NCBI GenBank assembly: GCA_022827025.1
Contig: JAJDTT010000280.1
Location: forward strand, 1 to 53,529
Origin: Acidobacteriota bacterium
GTDB taxonomy: Bacteria > Acidobacteriota > UBA6911 > RPQK01 > JAJDTT01
Direction of reading: 5' to 3'
DNA: 53,529 nt
Of this stretch, positions 8,420 to 16,988 are shown in pieces. Made by a program: the position numbers and the translations under genes. The notes below the pieces were generated by a model. The model was not told where the DNA came from. It worked only from the letters and a program-made list of their open reading frames with translations, and made no database searches. How positions within the stretch are numbered: position 1 is the first letter of the stretch; every line of letters begins with the position of its first letter.

Positions 8420-9421
8420 ATGAACGCAATTCCTCGTCGATTCGTCATCCTTGCGGCGATCTCATTGATATTGCCCGCCATGGCGAGTGCCCAGGAGGTC
8501 AACGTCTACTCGACGCGCTCGCACTACGGGTCCGAGCCCGCCTTCGAGTTGTTCACCGAGAAGACCGGAATCAAGGTCAACTTCTTCATGGGCAACAACA
8601 ACGAGGTCTTCGAACGGCTGCGGGCCGAGGGCGCCAACACCCGGGCCGACGTCATGGTGACGGTCGACGCGGGCAATCTGTGGAACGCGGCCCGCGAAGG
8701 GCTGCTCATGCCCATCGAATCCGACACCCTGATGAAAAATGTCCCGGCGCACCTCCGCGATCCGCAGAACCGGTGGTTCGGCCTCGCTGTCCGCGCGCGC
8801 ACCATCATGTACAGCACGGAGCGCGTGAAGCCTGACGAGCTTTCGACGTATGCGGGGCTGGCGGATCCGAAATGGAAGGGCCGCATCTGTTTGCGCACGT
8901 CCAACAGCATCTACAATCAGTCCCTGCTCGCCTCGGCGATCGGAGCTCACGGCGAAGCGGCAGTGGAGAAGATGGTTGGAGGCTGGGTCGCGAACGGGCC
9001 GGAGATCGTCAATTCGGATCGCCCCGTCCTCCGCGCCATCGCTGCGGGGCAGTGCGACGTCGGCATCACCAACAGCTACTACCTCGCGCGCATTTTGGAC
9101 AAAGAGCCCAATCTGCCGGTCGCGCCGTTCTGGGCCAACCAGGAGACGACCGGAACCCACGTGAACATCTCGGGAGCGGGCGTCACCAAGTACGCGAAGA
9201 ACAAGGAAAACGCAGTTCGGCTCCTGGAGTTCATCACCTCCGTCGAGGCGCAGAACACACTTGCCGCGAGCAGTTTCGAGTATCCGGCCAACCCGGCTGC
9301 GGAGCCGCACGCGATCCTGAAAGGCTGGGGCGACTTCAAGCAAGAGCAGGTGGGCGTCTCTGCGGCCGGTGAGAATCAGGCGGCCGCGATCAAGCTCGCC
9401 GACCGTGCCGGCTACCGGTAG
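8420..9421 (+). CDS. fbpA: Fe(III) ABC transporter periplasmic binding protein
   Basis: 333 residues with AAGGAG 10 nt before the ATG. A signal peptide (VILAAISLILPAMASAQE) is followed by the mature start EVNVYSTRSHY. The sequence follows the FbpA/FutA class of ferric-binding proteins: a YS.R early tyrosine region, DVMVTVDAGNLW, WFGLAVRAR, and the paired iron-ligand tyrosines in TNSYYLARI. It captures ferric iron in the periplasm for the permease encoded 6 bp downstream. The operon order, binding protein then permease then ATPase, is canonical. Thiamine or putrescine binding is less likely given the double tyrosine. Confidence 0.9.
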   Translation: MNAIPRRFVILAAISLILPAMASAQEVNVYSTRSHYGSEPAFELFTEKTGIKVNFFMGNNNEVFERLRAEGANTRADVMVTVDAGNLWNAAREGLLMPIESDTLMKNVPAHLRDPQNRWFGLAVRARTIMYSTERVKPDELSTYAGLADPKWKGRICLRTSNSIYNQSLLASAIGAHGEAAVEKMVGGWVANGPEIVNSDRPVLRAIAAGQCDVGITNSYYLARILDKEPNLPVAPFWANQETTGTHVNISGAGVTKYAKNKENAVRLLEFITSVEAQNTLAASSFEYPANPAAEPHAILKGWGDFKQEQVGVSAAGENQAAAIKLADRAGYR

Positions 9422-9427
9422 TTTCTC

Positions 9428-11056
9428 ATGGCTCGAAGCTCGCGGGCGCTCGCCGTCGGAGCGTGGCTCACGGCTGCGCTCGTGGCGCTCCCCATTCTCA
9501 GCGTCGCGCTCAATCTGACCTCTCCGCGGGGTGAGGTGTGGCGTCACCTCGCGGATACGATTCTCTGGGAGCTTCTGTCGAACACATTCTGGCTCCTTCT
9601 GGGGGTCGGCGCACTCGCAGGCCTCATGGGGACGGTCTCCGCATGGCTCGTCGCGACCCGGCGGTTTCCCGGCCGCGATGTTTTCGAATGGGCGCTCGTC
9701 TTGCCGCTCGCCGTGCCGACCTACGTCATCGGCTTCGTGTTCGTGGCGCTCTTCGAGTATGCGGGGCCGGTCCCCACGTTTTTTCGCGAGACCCTCGGTA
9801 TCGGTTGGCGGTTTCCGAACGTGCGGTCGTACGGAGGCGTCGTCCTCGCAATGAGCCTGGTCGTGTATCCGTACGTCTATCTGCTCGCCCTGACGGCGTT
9901 TCGCGAGCTGGGAGCGAACCTCACCGAGGTGGCGCGTAGCCTGGGCTGCCGGCCGGCAGCCGTATTCCGGAGAGTCGGATTGCCGTTGGCCCGACCGGCG
10001 ATTGCCACCGGTGTCGCACTCGCCCTCATGGAGACGCTCGCCGACTTTGGAACCGTCTCCGTGTTCGGCTATCGAACGCTGACGACGGCCATCTATCGCG
10101 TCTGGTTCGGCATGTTCGACCGTGTCGCGGCGGGCCAGCTCGCGGTGGTGCTCATGCTGTTCGCGTTGATGCTCGTTACTCTGGAACAGCGGGCACGGGG
10201 CCGTATGCGATTCGTTCAAGCTCACGGACGAAACGTCGCCCGAACGCTTCCGCCGCTGACGGGAATAAGAGGCTGGGCGGCGACGGCGTTCGTTTCCGGC
10301 GTTCTGGCGGCAGGCTTTCTGGTTCCGACCGGTGTTCTCGCCTTCTGGAGCCTCCGTGCCGCGGAAGCGTCGCTTCTTCCCAGGAACTTTCCGGAGCTCT
10401 TGCGCAACACGCTTGCGCTCGCCGCATCCGCCTGCCTGCTCGCGGTCGCGGCGGCAACCGTCCTCGCCTATGCGGCCCGCTCCACTCGTTCGCGTGCTTT
10501 GTCGTTCGGGACTCGTGTTGCGAGTCTCGGCTACGCAATACCCGGGTCCGTCATCGCCGTCGGTGTTCTGTTGACGCTCGTCCGCATCGACGGCATTATC
10601 AACGCCGCCCTCGGTTGGTTCGGAGACTTCGGCGTCGGTTTGATTCTGACCGGCTCGGCGCTCGGACTGTTGTTCGCTTATCTTGTCCGCTTCATCTCGG
10701 TGGCGTTCTTCTCGGTGGAGTCGGGGCTCACCCGGATCTCGGGTAGCATGGACGAGAGTGCGCGCGGTCTAGGCGCGGGACCGGCTCGCGTGCTTGGCCG
10801 CGTTCATCTCCCGCTTCTTCGAGGTTCCCTGTTGACCGCTCTCATTCTCGTCTTCGTCGATGTGATGAAGGAAATGCCGGCGACGATGCTGATCCGCCCG
10901 TTCGGCGTCGACACCCTCGCCGTGGAGGTATGGCAGCGAACGGCAGAGTCGATGTGGACCGAAGCGTCGGCCCCGGCTCTTTCGATCGTCGCAGCCGGGA
11001 TCTTGCCCGTCATCGTGCTGACGAGGCTTCGGGGCACGAACGAGGCGCGGCTGTAA
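9428..11056 (+). CDS. fbpB: Fe(III) ABC transporter permease (fused two-domain)
   Basis: 542 residues, about twice a single BPD-type permease, with two homologous six-helix halves. Each half has an EAA loop: one around ELGANLTEVARSLGCRP and one around MDESARGLGAGPARVLG. These contact the ATPase. It forms the inner-membrane channel for ferric iron and is typical in size for FbpB/SfuB. It lies 6 bp after the binding-protein stop and 3 bp before the ATPase start, so translation is probably coupled. Confidence 0.92.
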   Translation: MARSSRALAVGAWLTAALVALPILSVALNLTSPRGEVWRHLADTILWELLSNTFWLLLGVGALAGLMGTVSAWLVATRRFPGRDVFEWALVLPLAVPTYVIGFVFVALFEYAGPVPTFFRETLGIGWRFPNVRSYGGVVLAMSLVVYPYVYLLALTAFRELGANLTEVARSLGCRPAAVFRRVGLPLARPAIATGVALALMETLADFGTVSVFGYRTLTTAIYRVWFGMFDRVAAGQLAVVLMLFALMLVTLEQRARGRMRFVQAHGRNVARTLPPLTGIRGWAATAFVSGVLAAGFLVPTGVLAFWSLRAAEASLLPRNFPELLRNTLALAASACLLAVAAATVLAYAARSTRSRALSFGTRVASLGYAIPGSVIAVGVLLTLVRIDGIINAALGWFGDFGVGLILTGSALGLLFAYLVRFISVAFFSVESGLTRISGSMDESARGLGAGPARVLGRVHLPLLRGSLLTALILVFVDVMKEMPATMLIRPFGVDTLAVEVWQRTAESMWTEASAPALSIVAAGILPVIVLTRLRGTNEARL

Positions 11057-11059
11057 ACG

Positions 11060-12112
11060 ATGCCGGACGTCTTCCTGTCCCTCGACGGCCTCGACAAGAC
11101 TTTCGAAGGCTCGCCGGCGCCGGCCGTGTCGGGCGTGTCGTTCTCCATGCCGGAGGGTGAGATCCTGGCGCTCCTCGGTCCCAGCGGGTGCGGCAAGACG
11201 ACGACCCTTCGTCTGATCGCCGGATTCGAGACACCGGACCGCGGCACGATTCGCATTGGGGGGCGAATCGTACAGAGCGGCGTCGTCGAGTTCCCGCCGG
11301 AAGAGCGCCGCGTCGGTTTCGTCTTCCAGGACTATGCGCTGTTTCCGCATTTGGATGTCCGAAAAAACGTCGAGTTCGGCCTGTCCGGACTGCCCCCCGG
11401 CGCTCGTGAGCGGCGCGCTCGCGAGGCGATGGATCTTTGCGGTCTCGAAGGGATGGAATCACGCTTTCCGCACCAGCTCTCCGGCGGGCAACAGCAGCGC
11501 ACGGCGCTCGCGCGGGCGCTCGCTCCGGGGTACGAGCTTCTCTTGCTGGACGAGCCGCTGTCGAACCTGGACGCGGCCCTTCGCACGAGCTTGTGCAAAG
11601 AGCTTCGGCGGATCCTGAAACATGCCGGACGCGCCGCCATCGTCGTCACGCACGACCGGGAGGAAGCCTTTCAGATCGCGGACCGGGTGGCGGTGATGCG
11701 CGATGGGAAGCTCGAGCAAGTGGGCTCGGCCCGCGATCTTCACGATCGTCCGGGCGGCCGGTTCGTCGCGGAATTCGTGCTGGACGCCACCTTCCTGGCG
11801 GGAGTCGTCGCGAGGCACGGAGTAGAAACTGAACTCGGTCCGATTCCGGGTGTGGAATCGGCCGCGGTGGGAACGAGAGTGGTCGTTGCCGTCAGACCGC
11901 ACCAGCTTGAGCTCACACCGAGTCGCGACGGAGCAGGCGTTGTCGTCGAGCGTGTGTTTCGCGGTTCCCACGAACGCTATCGCGTGCGGTTGCCGTCGGG
12001 AACCGTGCTGGCGAGTTTTCAGACCATACGGACCGGCGCCTCGTCGTTGGACGTTGGTGCGCCCGTCGCCCTGAAGCTCACCGACCCCATGCCGCCCATC
12101 TTCGTCGAGTAG
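11060..12112 (+). CDS. fbpC: Fe(III) ABC transporter ATP-binding protein
   Basis: 350 residues. Walker A is GPSGCGKTT (40-48), the Q-loop is FVFQDYALFPH, the ABC signature is LSGGQQQR (140-147), Walker B is LLLLDEPLSNLD (about 160-171) and the switch His is in VVTHDREEA. The C-terminal third (about 240-350) is a TOBE-like regulatory domain (VVAVRPHQLEL). The length and tail match FbpC-type ATPases. It energises the permease encoded just upstream. The three-gene operon appears complete, with no outer-membrane siderophore receptor beside it. Confidence 0.92.
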   Translation: MPDVFLSLDGLDKTFEGSPAPAVSGVSFSMPEGEILALLGPSGCGKTTTLRLIAGFETPDRGTIRIGGRIVQSGVVEFPPEERRVGFVFQDYALFPHLDVRKNVEFGLSGLPPGARERRAREAMDLCGLEGMESRFPHQLSGGQQQRTALARALAPGYELLLLDEPLSNLDAALRTSLCKELRRILKHAGRAAIVVTHDREEAFQIADRVAVMRDGKLEQVGSARDLHDRPGGRFVAEFVLDATFLAGVVARHGVETELGPIPGVESAAVGTRVVVAVRPHQLELTPSRDGAGVVVERVFRGSHERYRVRLPSGTVLASFQTIRTGASSLDVGAPVALKLTDPMPPIFVE

Positions 12113-12129
12113 TTCTCTCCTTCGTCAGG

Positions 12130-12210
12130 TTGTCTCACGACAGACCGTCCGGCTAAGATATGCGCTCACCTCGACGGAATGGTGTAAGTGAATTTTGGAG
12201 GTGATTTCCA
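12130..12210 (+). promoter_or_regulatory. Candidate promoter and strong RBS for the ankyrin lipoprotein
   Basis: TTGTCT (12130-12135) and TAAGAT (12154-12159) are separated by 18 nt and could serve as -35 and -10. Just before the ATG lies TGGAGGTGATTT, an almost full-length anti-16S match with about 6 nt spacing. It is the strongest Shine-Dalgarno noted in the window. The ribosome site is convincing; the promoter boxes are only moderate. Confidence 0.4.
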
Positions 12211-13788
12211 ATGATCCGGGCACTGAGTCAATCGAATAAATTCTGTTTTCTCCTGCTCCTCTTACTCGTTGTGGCGAGCTGCTCCTCCAACGTCCGGCGG
12301 GAGATGGAGGATGCGGTGGAGGCCGGCGAGGCTTCCTATGTGGAAGACCTGATCGTGGATGGGGCCGATCCCAATCGCGTCTATGGCGGCAAGTCGCTGC
12401 TGGTCAGGGCGGCCGAGCAGGGACATGCCGGGGTGATCCAGGCCCTGGTGGCGGGTGGCGCCGATCTGGCCTGGGCGGATCCGGACGGAAAAACGGCGCT
12501 GATGCATGCCGTCGAAAAGGGGCACCTGGAAGCCGCGGACGCGCTCTTGGGACTGGGAGGCAAACTGGACGGCGAGGACCGCCGGGGAGAGCGGCCTCTG
12601 GCGTTGGCGGCCGCCGAAGGACAGATGGCGATGGTGGAATTCCTCTTGGAGAAGGGGGCCGAAGTGGGGGCCAAAGACGCCGCGGGCCGGACTCCCATCA
12701 TGCGGGCCGCTGAGGAGGGGCATACGGCCGTGATCGAGGCTTTGGAAGGGGCCGGGGCCAAGGTCAAGGACTCGGACAACTCGGGCCGAACCCCTCTGCT
12801 CTTCGCGTCCACCGGCGGACATACGGCAATCGTCTCCGACTTTCTCTCCAAGGGGGCCGACGTCAATGCCTACACCAAGATGGGGTGGACTCCCCTCATG
12901 GTGGCATCGGGCGAGGGTCACCTGGAGACGGGGAAGGTTCTTTTGGAGAAGAAGGCCCGGGTCGACTACAAGGACGCGGACAAGCGCACCGCCCTGCTCT
13001 GGGCGGCGGGTCGAGGGCAGACTGCCATGATCGAGCTTCTCCTGGAGAATGGCGCCCAACTGGATGCCATGGACAACAATGGCCGCAACGCCGTCTGGCT
13101 CGCCGCCAGTCACGGCAGCGACGAGACGTTGACGCTGTTGCTGGAGAAGGGGCGCAAGAAATGGCCGCGGTCTCTTCACTATTTCCGGGACGCCGGCGAC
13201 AGACGGGGCCAGACCCCGCTCATGGCGGCGGCGGAAGGGGGTCACATCGGGAGCATGAATCTGCTCATCGACTCGGGTTCCAGAATCAGGACCCGCGCCC
13301 GGCGGTCCGGATGGACGGCCCTTCTCATCGCCGCCAACCAGGGTAAGACCGAAGCGGCCAAGCTCCTGATGTCCAAGGGGGCCAACGTGAACGCCAAGAC
13401 CAAGGATGGTCTTCCGTGCTTGATGCTGGCTGTCAACGAAGGGCACGCCGACACGGTGGAGGCCCTGATTCAAGGTGGAGCCCGGGTCAACTTTCGTCTC
13501 AACGCCGATTGGACTCCGTTGATGCACGCGGCATCGGAGGGCAGGGAAAAGATCGTGCGTTCGCTGTTGGCGGGAGGCGCCGACGTCACGGCCACGAACT
13601 ACAACGGCTGGACGGCTCTCATGCTGGCGGTCGCCGAAAAGGAACCCGAATGCGTCCAGGCCTTGATCGAGGGCGGTGCCGACGTCAACGTCAAGGGAAA
13701 CGATGGCCGGAGCGCGCTGAAGCTGGCGGTCCAGCAGGGTTACGGACGAATCATGGGGATTCTCACCGAGGCCGGAGCCACGCAGTAG
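12211..13788 (+). CDS. Ankyrin-repeat lipoprotein
   Basis: 525 residues. The N-terminus is a lipoprotein signal: an LLLLLLVVASC lipobox with Cys at about residue 24. The rest is a nearly continuous run of roughly 14 ankyrin repeats of about 33 residues, each with the G.TPLM.AA..GH...V..LL..GA pattern. No catalytic domain is visible. It is predicted to be membrane-anchored on the periplasmic side, or surface-exposed, and to bind a protein partner. It follows the iron operon by 98 bp but has its own RBS and possible promoter. The conserved repeats make the exact number approximate. Confidence 0.9.
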   Translation: MIRALSQSNKFCFLLLLLLVVASCSSNVRREMEDAVEAGEASYVEDLIVDGADPNRVYGGKSLLVRAAEQGHAGVIQALVAGGADLAWADPDGKTALMHAVEKGHLEAADALLGLGGKLDGEDRRGERPLALAAAEGQMAMVEFLLEKGAEVGAKDAAGRTPIMRAAEEGHTAVIEALEGAGAKVKDSDNSGRTPLLFASTGGHTAIVSDFLSKGADVNAYTKMGWTPLMVASGEGHLETGKVLLEKKARVDYKDADKRTALLWAAGRGQTAMIELLLENGAQLDAMDNNGRNAVWLAASHGSDETLTLLLEKGRKKWPRSLHYFRDAGDRRGQTPLMAAAEGGHIGSMNLLIDSGSRIRTRARRSGWTALLIAANQGKTEAAKLLMSKGANVNAKTKDGLPCLMLAVNEGHADTVEALIQGGARVNFRLNADWTPLMHAASEGREKIVRSLLAGGADVTATNYNGWTALMLAVAEKEPECVQALIEGGADVNVKGNDGRSALKLAVQQGYGRIMGILTEAGATQ

Positions 13789-13835
13789 ACGGCACGCCGA
13801 CAGGCCGGCGCATCAACCTGCCATAAGGGGGCAGA

Positions 13836-13856
13836 GGGCAACCGCAAGGGTTGCCC
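13836..13856. terminator. Terminator-like hairpin between convergent genes
   Basis: GGGCAACC-GCAAG-GGTTGCCC (13836-13856) forms an 8-bp stem with a 5-nt loop. A second short stem (CTGCC/GGCAG, 13818-13834) lies beside it. It sits between the ankyrin gene and the convergent phosphotriesterase-like gene. No U-run follows, so it may be a bidirectional transcription barrier or a member of a GGGC-palindrome repeat family like that at 53298-53318. Confidence 0.45.
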
Positions 13857-13891
13857 CTAAGAAGATTCGACCTCTCGCCGCTCCTTTGGAA

Positions 13892-14950
13892 TCAGCTCGG
13901 ATCCCGGAACGTCAGCACCCTCTTGGGGTTCTCCACGAAGATCTGGTGGAGGGCCTTGTCGTCCACGCCCAGGTTCTTCAGCCGGGGCACGATGTTCTCC
14001 AGGATGTGTCCGTAGCCGTTCCCGCCGTAGGTGACCAGGTCGCACTGGAAGCAGCAGTCCTGAGCCGCCGTGACGGACCCGGCGTAGCCGTCGGCCACCA
14101 GGGTGGCGATGATGTGGTTCCGGAGGTCGTCGGGCGGATGCTGGCGGCCGGCGCCGGCGAAGTACATTTCCCGTCCGTAGGTGTCGAATCCCAGCATGCA
14201 CCCGGTGTCGGCCAGGCGCTTGTAGCGGTCCATGTCCTCGCGGTAGCGGTTCTCGATGTGGCTCATGATGACCCGGTCGGGTTGGACCCCCTCTTCCTTC
14301 AGCAGCTCGATGAGGGAGAGGGGAGAGTCGGGATCGTGGCCGGGGTGGACCGAGATGGGGGCGCCGGTCTCCAGGTGCGCGCGGGCGCCCGCCCGGAAGG
14401 TCTTCTCCTCATCGGGGTGCAAGGGCCAGGAAGCCCCCAGCTCTCCGATGAGGCCGGAGAGGACGTCGGTTCCGTGGCCGCCGCGGGTGAGGTCTCCCAC
14501 GATCTCCTCCTGAATGTTCTCGATGGTCTTGGAGGCCATGTCCGGCGGATGGGAGGGGTAGATGTAGTATCCGCTCCCGGCGATCACGTGCAATCCGGTC
14601 CTCTCGGAGATCCTCCTGAGACCGGCCGGATTGGGCTCGATGCCGTTGATGGTGCAGTCCACCATGGCTCGTCCGCCCAGGTCCATGTAGAGTTCGACCT
14701 CCGAGGCGATGACGTCATCGTCGTAGGACCGGAGGTTGGGCCAGGAGCTCATGGTGTTGTTCCGGACCCAGCCCAGCGTGGACAGGCTCAGTTCCCGGTC
14801 CGTGAGCCGTTTCCCCTTCTCGTCCTGAGGCGGCTGGTAATAGCAGGTCAGGTCGAAATAGAGGTGCTCGTGAATCAGGGTCACCCCCAGGTCTTCGGGT
14901 GCGATGGGGCCGGTCACCGTCTGAATCTTGCCTCGTAGCGCTTCGATCAT
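13892..14950 (-). CDS. Phosphotriesterase-like metal-dependent hydrolase
   Basis: About 352 residues from the ATG at 14950, preceded by GGAGAGGAC. It is a TIM-barrel amidohydrolase of the phosphotriesterase homology group. HEH (27-29, TLIHEHLYF) binds the first metal. A Glu in IGELGAS is the likely bridging ligand, replacing carboxylated Lys. Later ligands are H in SVHPG, H in SHIEN and D in GFDTYG. Such enzymes are mostly lactonases or esterases of unknown natural substrate. It is the last gene of a minus-strand run after MFS, EutA-like and M24 genes. It may hydrolyse a product of that pathway. The longer upstream reading frame overlaps the M24 stop and is not needed. Confidence 0.85.
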   Translation of the reverse strand: MIEALRGKIQTVTGPIAPEDLGVTLIHEHLYFDLTCYYQPPQDEKGKRLTDRELSLSTLGWVRNNTMSSWPNLRSYDDDVIASEVELYMDLGGRAMVDCTINGIEPNPAGLRRISERTGLHVIAGSGYYIYPSHPPDMASKTIENIQEEIVGDLTRGGHGTDVLSGLIGELGASWPLHPDEEKTFRAGARAHLETGAPISVHPGHDPDSPLSLIELLKEEGVQPDRVIMSHIENRYREDMDRYKRLADTGCMLGFDTYGREMYFAGAGRQHPPDDLRNHIIATLVADGYAGSVTAAQDCCFQCDLVTYGGNGYGHILENIVPRLKNLGVDDKALHQIFVENPKRVLTFRDPS

Positions 14951-15026
14951 GCTGTCCTCTCCGGTTGTCTTGATTTTGGGTTGGTTTTTGGCCGTCTCCA
15001 GCCGCTGAGTCCCGGGTCCGTTTCCG

Positions 15027-16190
15027 CTAACTTCCAAATCGGATTTGTTGCAGCCGCGCCGGAGTCCGGGCCAGGGCCTCGGTTTCGTCCTCTCCGATCA
15101 GGATGGTCTGACTCAGATTCACACCGTACTCGCCGTACTTGCGGACCGACATGGGGAGATGGAAGGTCATGCCGGCTTCCAGCGGCCCGGGATTGTCGGT
15201 GCGCATGAGAAAGTCCAGCTCTTCGATCCAGCTTGGCGGGTAGCCGATTCCCACCGGATAGCCGAAGTTGTAGTGGAAGACGTGGCCGGGAAGGACCGGC
15301 TCCAGGATCGCCAGGGCCGTTCGGGCCACGTGAGCGGCCTCGACGCCGGGGCGCGCCTCCTCCCGGATGCAGGCGAGAGCCGCGCGGCCGGCCGCCTCTA
15401 CGCGTTTCATGGCGTCCGACGGCGGTCCCAGAACCGCGGTGCGCATGAGGGGCGCCACGTAGCGCCGCACCTGGGCCGTCAGCTCCAGGAAGACGGTCTG
15501 GCCGCGCCGTAGCGGCAGCCCCATGAAGGTGCTGTGGGCGCTGCCCGCACGGTAGCCGGCGGCCACGATGGGTCCCCAGCAGACGGTGTCGCTGCCATTG
15601 CCGTACATGGCCTCCATGATCGCCGCGGCCACGTCCGAATCCCGTTGGCCCTCCTGCATGGCGGCGTAGGCCGCCTCCACCCCCAGATCGGTCAGGATGG
15701 CGGCCCGGCGCATGCAGGCGATCTCGGCCGGCGACTTGACCAGCCGGGAACGTTCCACCACGCCGAAGGGATCCTCGATCCGCAAGTCGGACAATTCCGC
15801 TGCCAATCGCCGGTAGTGGTCCGGCGAAACCGCCCGGTTGCGCCGCTCCAGGCCCAGATTCCGGACCTTCAGCCGGCGCACCGCGTCCAGAGTGACTTGG
15901 AGCGGGTCTTCGAACGGCCCGTAGAACACCTGGCCCCGATGCCAGCAGGAGTTCGCGGCCCGGGCCTCCTCGAAATGGGAAGTGACCAGAATCGGGTCGC
16001 CGCCGGCGGGGACCAGAAGGCATTGGTAGTCGGAGAGGTTCTCCGTGTCCATCCCCGAGAGGTAGAAAACGTTGTGGGGACTGAACAGGACCAGAGCGTC
16101 CAGGGATCGCGACGCCATGGATTCGTGGACCCTTTCCAGGCGGCGCCGGTACTCGGCGACTTCGAAGGCGGGCTCTCTGGGGATCGGCAT
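15027..16190 (-). CDS. M24 family creatinase/ectoine-hydrolase-like enzyme without metal ligands
   Basis: 387 residues with AAGGAG 9 nt before the ATG. It has a creatinase N-terminal domain (about 1-150; DALVLFSPHNVFYLSGMDT) and a C-terminal pita-bread M24 domain. In metallo-aminopeptidases the first metal Asp pair lies in D-L-G...D-x-T-R-T. Here the stretch reads FLELTAQVRRYVAPLMRT, with Glu and Pro instead. The late Glu sites read FHLPMS and VNLSQT. A GIGYPPSW segment fits the non-metal creatinase/DoeA branch. It therefore probably cleaves a C-N bond in a small molecule rather than Xaa-Pro peptides. The next gene upstream is EutA-like, as in ectoine utilisation clusters, but the other ectoine genes are absent. 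Confidence 0.82.
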   Translation of the reverse strand: MPIPREPAFEVAEYRRRLERVHESMASRSLDALVLFSPHNVFYLSGMDTENLSDYQCLLVPAGGDPILVTSHFEEARAANSCWHRGQVFYGPFEDPLQVTLDAVRRLKVRNLGLERRNRAVSPDHYRRLAAELSDLRIEDPFGVVERSRLVKSPAEIACMRRAAILTDLGVEAAYAAMQEGQRDSDVAAAIMEAMYGNGSDTVCWGPIVAAGYRAGSAHSTFMGLPLRRGQTVFLELTAQVRRYVAPLMRTAVLGPPSDAMKRVEAAGRAALACIREEARPGVEAAHVARTALAILEPVLPGHVFHYNFGYPVGIGYPPSWIEELDFLMRTDNPGPLEAGMTFHLPMSVRKYGEYGVNLSQTILIGEDETEALARTPARLQQIRFGS

Positions 16191-16217
16191 GTCCGTCTTC
16201 TCCTTCAGGATCGGGTT

Positions 16218-16988
16218 TCAGTTTCCGCCGGCGTTCGAGGCCGTGCGGGTGTTTCCATCGCTGAACAGCGAACCCATGGAGTCGTCCACCTGGAAGGGGC
16301 CTCCGCCGACGAGTTGAAGCGCCTGCCAGAGCGTCACCTGATTCGCCGTCAGGACCGGCTTGCCGCCGACCGCTTCCTCCAGACCGGAGACCCAGCCGGC
16401 CGAGTGCATGGCCGTGTCCGGAACTACGATGGCTTCGGCGTCCGGGTGATCGTTGCTGGCGACGAAACGGGTCACCTGTTCCTGGTTCAACAGGGCCACT
16501 TCCACTCCCGTGACGATGCCGAGGCAGTCCAGGTGGACCGTCTCGACTCCGGCATCGGCCAGGAAACGTTTCAGCAGCAGGGTCACGTCCCGGGGATAGC
16601 TGGCGGCCACCGCCACGCGCCGGATGCCCAGGAAATGAAGGGCCGTGACGAAGGCCAGGGAGGTGCTGGAGACCGGGACTCCCAGGTAGTCGGCCACCGG
16701 CCGTACCTGGTCCCGGGCCCCTTCCAATCCGTAGACGAAACTGCCGCTGGTGCAGGCCCACATGGCGGCGTCCAACTTCCTGGGAGCCAGTTCCCGCGCA
16801 CCTTCCAGGAGCCGGTTCACGTCCCCGGTGGCCAGGCAGGCGTCCTCGCGGTGGGCGTCCTCGGAAATGGTGGTGTGCACGACTTCCATCTCCACCCGGG
16901 GGCGGACCATGGGAGCCATGCGCGGGTAGTCGTCTTCGGCCGAATGAAACGGATAGAGGATTCCGATGCGCGCTGTCTGGTCAGTCAT
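16218..16988 (-). CDS. Maleate isomerase/arylmalonate decarboxylase-like (EutA-like) protein
   Basis: 256 residues of the Asp/Glu racemase fold. The first catalytic Cys is C79 in WACTSGSF. At the place of the second Cys (SCT in maleate isomerases) the sequence reads VPDTAMHS, so only one catalytic Cys is present. That resembles single-Cys relatives such as AMDase or EutA more than a two-Cys racemase, although AMDase keeps the other Cys. The KPVLTANQVTLWQAL ending is typical of the family. Its start overlaps the MFS 3' end by 8 bp, indicating tight translational coupling. The role is inferred to be isomerisation or decarboxylation of a small carboxylate imported by the MFS protein. Confidence 0.78.
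   Translation of the reverse strand: MTDQTARIGILYPFHSAEDDYPRMAPMVRPRVEMEVVHTTISEDAHREDACLATGDVNRLLEGARELAPRKLDAAMWACTSGSFVYGLEGARDQVRPVADYLGVPVSSTSLAFVTALHFLGIRRVAVAASYPRDVTLLLKRFLADAGVETVHLDCLGIVTGVEVALLNQEQVTRFVASNDHPDAEAIVVPDTAMHSAGWVSGLEEAVGGKPVLTANQVTLWQALQLVGGGPFQVDDSMGSLFSDGNTRTASNAGGN

Noticed and set aside
8462-10225. 587-residue minus-strand open frame across the iron operon
   Set aside because: It spans two well-supported iron-transport genes and is rich in Arg/His/Glu typical of antisense frames.
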